Assembly (NCBI GenBank): GCA_037440405.1
Contig: JBBIUE010000001.1
Coordinates: 62,001 to 126,000, forward strand
Origin: JANMGV01 sp037440405
Lineage (GTDB): Bacteria; Planctomycetota; Planctomycetia; Pirellulales; Pirellulaceae
Length of the DNA stretch: 64,000 nucleotides
Reading direction: 5' to 3'
The position numbers were made by a program, and so were the translations under genes. Each line of letters begins with the position of its first letter. Positions within the stretch are counted from its first letter, which is position 1. This document shows positions 61,206 to 64,000 of the stretch, in pieces. The notes below the pieces were generated by a model that made no database searches, was not told where the DNA came from, and worked only from the letters and a program-made list of their open reading frames with translations.

Positions 61206-62810
61206 ATGAGCGAACATCACGAAAAAAAAGATCGATCCAGGCCACCTCAATCACAGGGTTGGATCGCTGAGTATGTGGACGAGCACGGATTGCTGGAGGC
61301 AGCGCGCAAGGTTCGCGAGGCTGGTTATACCAAGACCGATGCGTTCACTCCCTATCCAGTGCATGGAATCGATCATGCTCTTGGCATTCGTCCAACGGTC
61401 CTCCCATTTATCGTCTTGGTAGGCGGGTTTACTGGGTTAGGTACGGCATTGCTGATGCAGTACTGGATGAATGCAGTTGACTATCCGTATTTGATTTCTG
61501 GGAAGCCGCTCGGCAGTTGGCCTGCATTTATTCCGGTGACCTTTGAATTGACCGTCTTGTTCAGCGCGATCACGACGTTTCTCGGATCGATCTTGCTGAA
61601 TCGCCTGCCGAAGTACAGCAATCCGGTATTCACCAGTCCCCGCTTCGATCGCGCGACGGATGATCGCTTTTTCTTGTATGTCGATAGCAGCGACCGTTAT
61701 TTCAACAAGAACTCGGTACAGAATCTTTTGTCATCGACCAATCCGGAGTCCTTGGAAGAGGTTATGGAGGATGCGTCGTCGACGGTTATTCCCCGAGCTG
61801 TTTGGTTGAGTGTTTTGCTATTGCTGGTGATCGCTTCGATTCCGATGGCGATCATTCTGAAGATGCGTAACAGCAACAGTCCTTCGCCACGGTGGCATGT
61901 ATTCTTCGACATGGATTTTCAGCCGAAGAAGAAGCCTCAGCAGATTTCCACGCTGTTCGCGGATGGACGCGCTATGCGAAGTCCGGTCCTCGGAACCGTC
62001 GCTCGCGGTCAATGGGAAGGAAACGACGCATTTTATTTAGGCTATGATCCTGCTAAACTTGCCGCGCATGCAGGGAGGGATCGCTCTCGGTTTGTAGGTG
62101 CAAGTTTGGCAGCAGCGATGCAGGATCCAGTTGGAGCACCTGCACTCGGCCAACCACCTACTCCCGACGAAGAGAAATCGCCCGAGTCTGCAATTCCAGC
62201 TGGATCGAATGTGCCTGCGAAAAGTGAAACTTCCGATGAGATGGACGAGTCTTCGAACGCTGCCGAGAAGCCAAGCGATGAACCTTCACCGGGTGACGAG
62301 GCGACGGACGGCAAGGTGATGGTCGAAGAGACTCAAACGGCAAATGATGCAGCCTCTCCATCTTCGGGTGAACCGGCGAATCCAAGCCAAGACGGAGCAG
62401 CACTTGCTTCAGCAGTTCCGACGCTTCCGTTTGTAACGAACATTCCGATGGAGATCGACGCCCAAGTGATGGAGCTCGGCAAGAAAAAGTTTGAGATCTA
62501 CTGCTCGGTATGCCATGGAGTCGGCGGTGACGGAGATGGACTGGTTGCGCGGCGAGCCGAAGAAATTGCTCAAAGCTATTGGCTTCCACCAACTTCTCTT
62601 CATGCTGATGCCGTGCGGTCGCAACCTGTTGGCCAAGTCTTCTACACCATTTCCAACGGCAAGGGGAAAATGGCTGGTTACGGTGCCGTATTGACTCCCA
62701 AGGAACGCTGGGCGGTTGTTCTTTATGTCAAGGCACTCCAGCGAAGCAGGAATGCAAGCGAGAGCGACGTGCCTCTGGAAATGCAAAGCAAGTTAAGTCA
62801 ATCGAAGTAA
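61206..62810 (+). CDS. actDE: Fused ActD-ActE: DUF3341 membrane protein with cytochrome c domain
   Basis: This 534-residue protein joins two ACIII subunits. Residues 1-190 match ActD (DUF3341): an N-terminal cytosolic domain with Y-P-V-H-G-I-D near 55, two membrane helices (about 60-82 and 108-130) and L-P-K-Y near 140. Then another membrane helix (about 199-220), a conserved R-W-H-V-F-F-D-M-D-F block, and an acidic Ser/Pro-rich linker (300-400). The C-terminal domain is a monoheme cytochrome c: C433-S-V-C436-H437 and a probable Met ligand in G-K-M-A-G-Y. In other bacteria these are separate genes. The reading frame is continuous with no internal stop, so the fusion looks real, not an assembly error. 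Confidence 0.88.
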   Translation: MSEHHEKKDRSRPPQSQGWIAEYVDEHGLLEAARKVREAGYTKTDAFTPYPVHGIDHALGIRPTVLPFIVLVGGFTGLGTALLMQYWMNAVDYPYLISGKPLGSWPAFIPVTFELTVLFSAITTFLGSILLNRLPKYSNPVFTSPRFDRATDDRFFLYVDSSDRYFNKNSVQNLLSSTNPESLEEVMEDASSTVIPRAVWLSVLLLLVIASIPMAIILKMRNSNSPSPRWHVFFDMDFQPKKKPQQISTLFADGRAMRSPVLGTVARGQWEGNDAFYLGYDPAKLAAHAGRDRSRFVGASLAAAMQDPVGAPALGQPPTPDEEKSPESAIPAGSNVPAKSETSDEMDESSNAAEKPSDEPSPGDEATDGKVMVEETQTANDAASPSSGEPANPSQDGAALASAVPTLPFVTNIPMEIDAQVMELGKKKFEIYCSVCHGVGGDGDGLVARRAEEIAQSYWLPPTSLHADAVRSQPVGQVFYTISNGKGKMAGYGAVLTPKERWAVVLYVKALQRSRNASESDVPLEMQSKLSQSK

Positions 62811-62851
62811 GACTGCGGTAACCTATTCACCGCTTCGGGAATGAAAGACAC

Positions 62852-64000
62852 ATGATCCAAATCAAGAACGACGAAAGCATCCGCATTCCGGAATCATGGC
62901 GGTCCAAGGCGATTCCGATGATTGTGGTGGGCATTATTGCGGTAGGAATCAGCTTCTTCCTGTTCCGATTGGTCTCCGATAAGGATGTCATGAAGCTGGT
63001 CTCGCATTCGTACCTAGCCAACCTGATGTTCTGCATGACCATCGCGATTGGAGCGATGTTTTTCGTGTTAGTTCAGTATGTAGTTCGGTCGGGTTGGAGC
63101 GCGACGGTTCGACGCCTGGCGGAGATTATCTCGTCCGTCATTCCATGGCTCGCCATGCTTTTTATTCCAATCCTGGTCATGCTGGTTCTCGGTCGCAAGG
63201 ACCTCTATGAGTGGAATGCCAGCAGGGAAGAACTTCACGGATTGGCTGCGGAAAAAACGGGCTACCTGAATTGGTGGTTTTTTAGCTTGCGATCGGTTAT
63301 TTATCTGTCGATCTGGTCGGTGATCGTGACCTGGGTTCACCGCATGAGTCGTCGACAGGATGAAACGGGAGAGGTCGAAATCACTCTCAAGATTCAAAAG
63401 TACAGTGGTCCGATGATCGTATTGTTTGCGCTTTCTGTCAGCTTCGCCGCATTCGATTGGGTCATGTCGCTTCAAGCGGATTGGTACAGCACCATTTTTG
63501 GCGTTTATATGTTCGCCGGTGGGATGGTAGCGTTTTTTGCGACGATGATGCTTCTGTTCGACCTCCTGCAGCGATGTGGCAAACTTCGCGATGCGGTGAA
63601 CGTTGAGCATTTTCACGACATGTCGAAGATCATGTTTGGATTCAACATGTTTTGGGCTTACTGCGGTTTTTCTCAGTTCATGTTGTATTGGTATGCCGAC
63701 ATCCCCGAGGAGACCAGTTGGTTTCGCACGCGGATCGAGAATGGCTGGGACACTCTGTCCTACGTACTGATTGCGGTTCACTTCATCATTCCGTTTCTCG
63801 GTTTGATGAGTCGACATGTACGTCGCAATCGCGTGGGTGTGGTGTTCTGGTGTGCTTGGCTTTTGGTCGCGCACTGGATGGACATGGTGTTCATGGTGAT
63901 GCCGAATACACATGTGCCGGCTTCGGGATTGTTGTTCATCGCACATTTGATTGGGACGATAGGCATGGTATCGATCTTTGCAGCGTTCTTAATTCTGCGT
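62852..64000 (+). CDS. actF: Alternative complex III subunit ActF, partial at the window edge
   Basis: The reading frame opens at ATG 62852, 41 bases after actDE, and remains open to the last base, so the 3' end is missing. At least 383 residues are present. The protein is another NrfD-family quinol-binding subunit: H-S-Y-L-A-N-L-M-F-C near 55, F-F-V-L-V-Q-Y near 75, W-x-A-L-x-F-I-P near 100, S-V-S-F-A-A-F-D-W-V-M-S-L near 200 and W-Y-S-T-I-F-G-V-Y near 215. These match ActF, the partner of ActC. Further oxidase genes probably follow outside the window, by analogy with other ACIII operons. A minus-strand open frame here is only a shadow. Confidence 0.92.
   Translation, partial: MIQIKNDESIRIPESWRSKAIPMIVVGIIAVGISFFLFRLVSDKDVMKLVSHSYLANLMFCMTIAIGAMFFVLVQYVVRSGWSATVRRLAEIISSVIPWLAMLFIPILVMLVLGRKDLYEWNASREELHGLAAEKTGYLNWWFFSLRSVIYLSIWSVIVTWVHRMSRRQDETGEVEITLKIQKYSGPMIVLFALSVSFAAFDWVMSLQADWYSTIFGVYMFAGGMVAFFATMMLLFDLLQRCGKLRDAVNVEHFHDMSKIMFGFNMFWAYCGFSQFMLYWYADIPEETSWFRTRIENGWDTLSYVLIAVHFIIPFLGLMSRHVRRNRVGVVFWCAWLLVAHWMDMVFMVMPNTHVPASGLLFIAHLIGTIGMVSIFAAFLILR

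Noticed and set aside
63068..63946. 292-codon minus-strand frame opposite actF
   Set aside because: The plus strand encodes a clear NrfD-type membrane protein; the minus frame is His/Arg-rich and lacks a domain.
1..64000. CRISPR array, transposase, integrase or prophage genes
   Set aside because: No regularly spaced repeat and no gene of these families was seen on either strand.

Overview
The window looks like a chromosome segment of a planctomycete, probably of the Pirellulaceae type. The evidence is a DUF1559 prepilin-like protein, a secreted protein with an N-terminal LEPRxLL-like motif and dockerin repeats, a PEP-CTERM-type protein, an alternative complex III (ACIII) operon, a long planctomycete-style L17, and base composition near half G+C by eye. 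I saw no transposase, integrase, phage gene or CRISPR array, so this is ordinary chromosomal DNA rather than a mobile island.

Layout. 0-5 kb: an orphan Flp-type pilin (minus), a secreted FKBP prolyl isomerase, a secreted PQQ-type sugar dehydrogenase and asnS. 4.9-7.5 kb: a shortened alpha operon, rpsM-rpsK-rpoA-rplQ, with no rpsD or rpmJ, closed by a clear terminator. 7.6-14.6 kb (minus): an MsbA-like ABC exporter, then a DUF1559 protein, a lipoprotein and a 976-residue secreted protein carrying four AhpD-like units. 14.9-19.9 kb: a Cys-rich secreted protein, csrA, a DUF1579 protein, and an overlapping NtrB/NtrC-type two-component pair. 20.2-24.0 kb: a vWA/TPR/ExbB/ExbD/ExbD membrane cassette. 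24.3-33.2 kb: an HGSNAT-like membrane acyltransferase, an HtrA protease, a ferritin-like protein, a PcrA/UvrD helicase, an old-yellow-enzyme homologue, Hsp20, an LRAT/HRASLS-like hydrolase, and a guanine deaminase.

33.3-38.8 kb: a minus-strand arginine succinyltransferase (AST)-type operon (class III aminotransferase, astA, astD), divergent from carA. 39.1-43.5 kb (minus): a cytochrome oxidase support operon (diheme cytochrome c lipoprotein, ctaA, ctaB, sco, DUF420). 43.5-44.7 kb: a gene-poor stretch with an inverted repeat and a candidate dispersed element. 44.7-53.9 kb: a metzincin-like dockerin protein, tRNA-Ser(UGA), two hypothetical proteins, pxpC/pxpB, serS and a PTPS/QueD-family enzyme. 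54.1-64.0 kb: a subtilisin-like PEP-CTERM protein, then actA-actB-actC-act(DE)-actF, with actF running off the right edge.

How it fits together. ACIII oxidises quinol and feeds electrons to a cytochrome oxidase. The heme A synthesis, copper delivery and DUF420 genes at 39-43 kb are the assembly side of the same respiratory branch. The AST genes and carA face each other across one intergenic region and concern arginine breakdown and carbamoyl phosphate supply. The most unusual items are the tandem-AhpD secreted protein, the vWA-ExbBDD cassette, the HRASLS-like hydrolase with a C-terminal membrane segment, the ActD-ActE fusion, and the partial AST operon without astB or astE.
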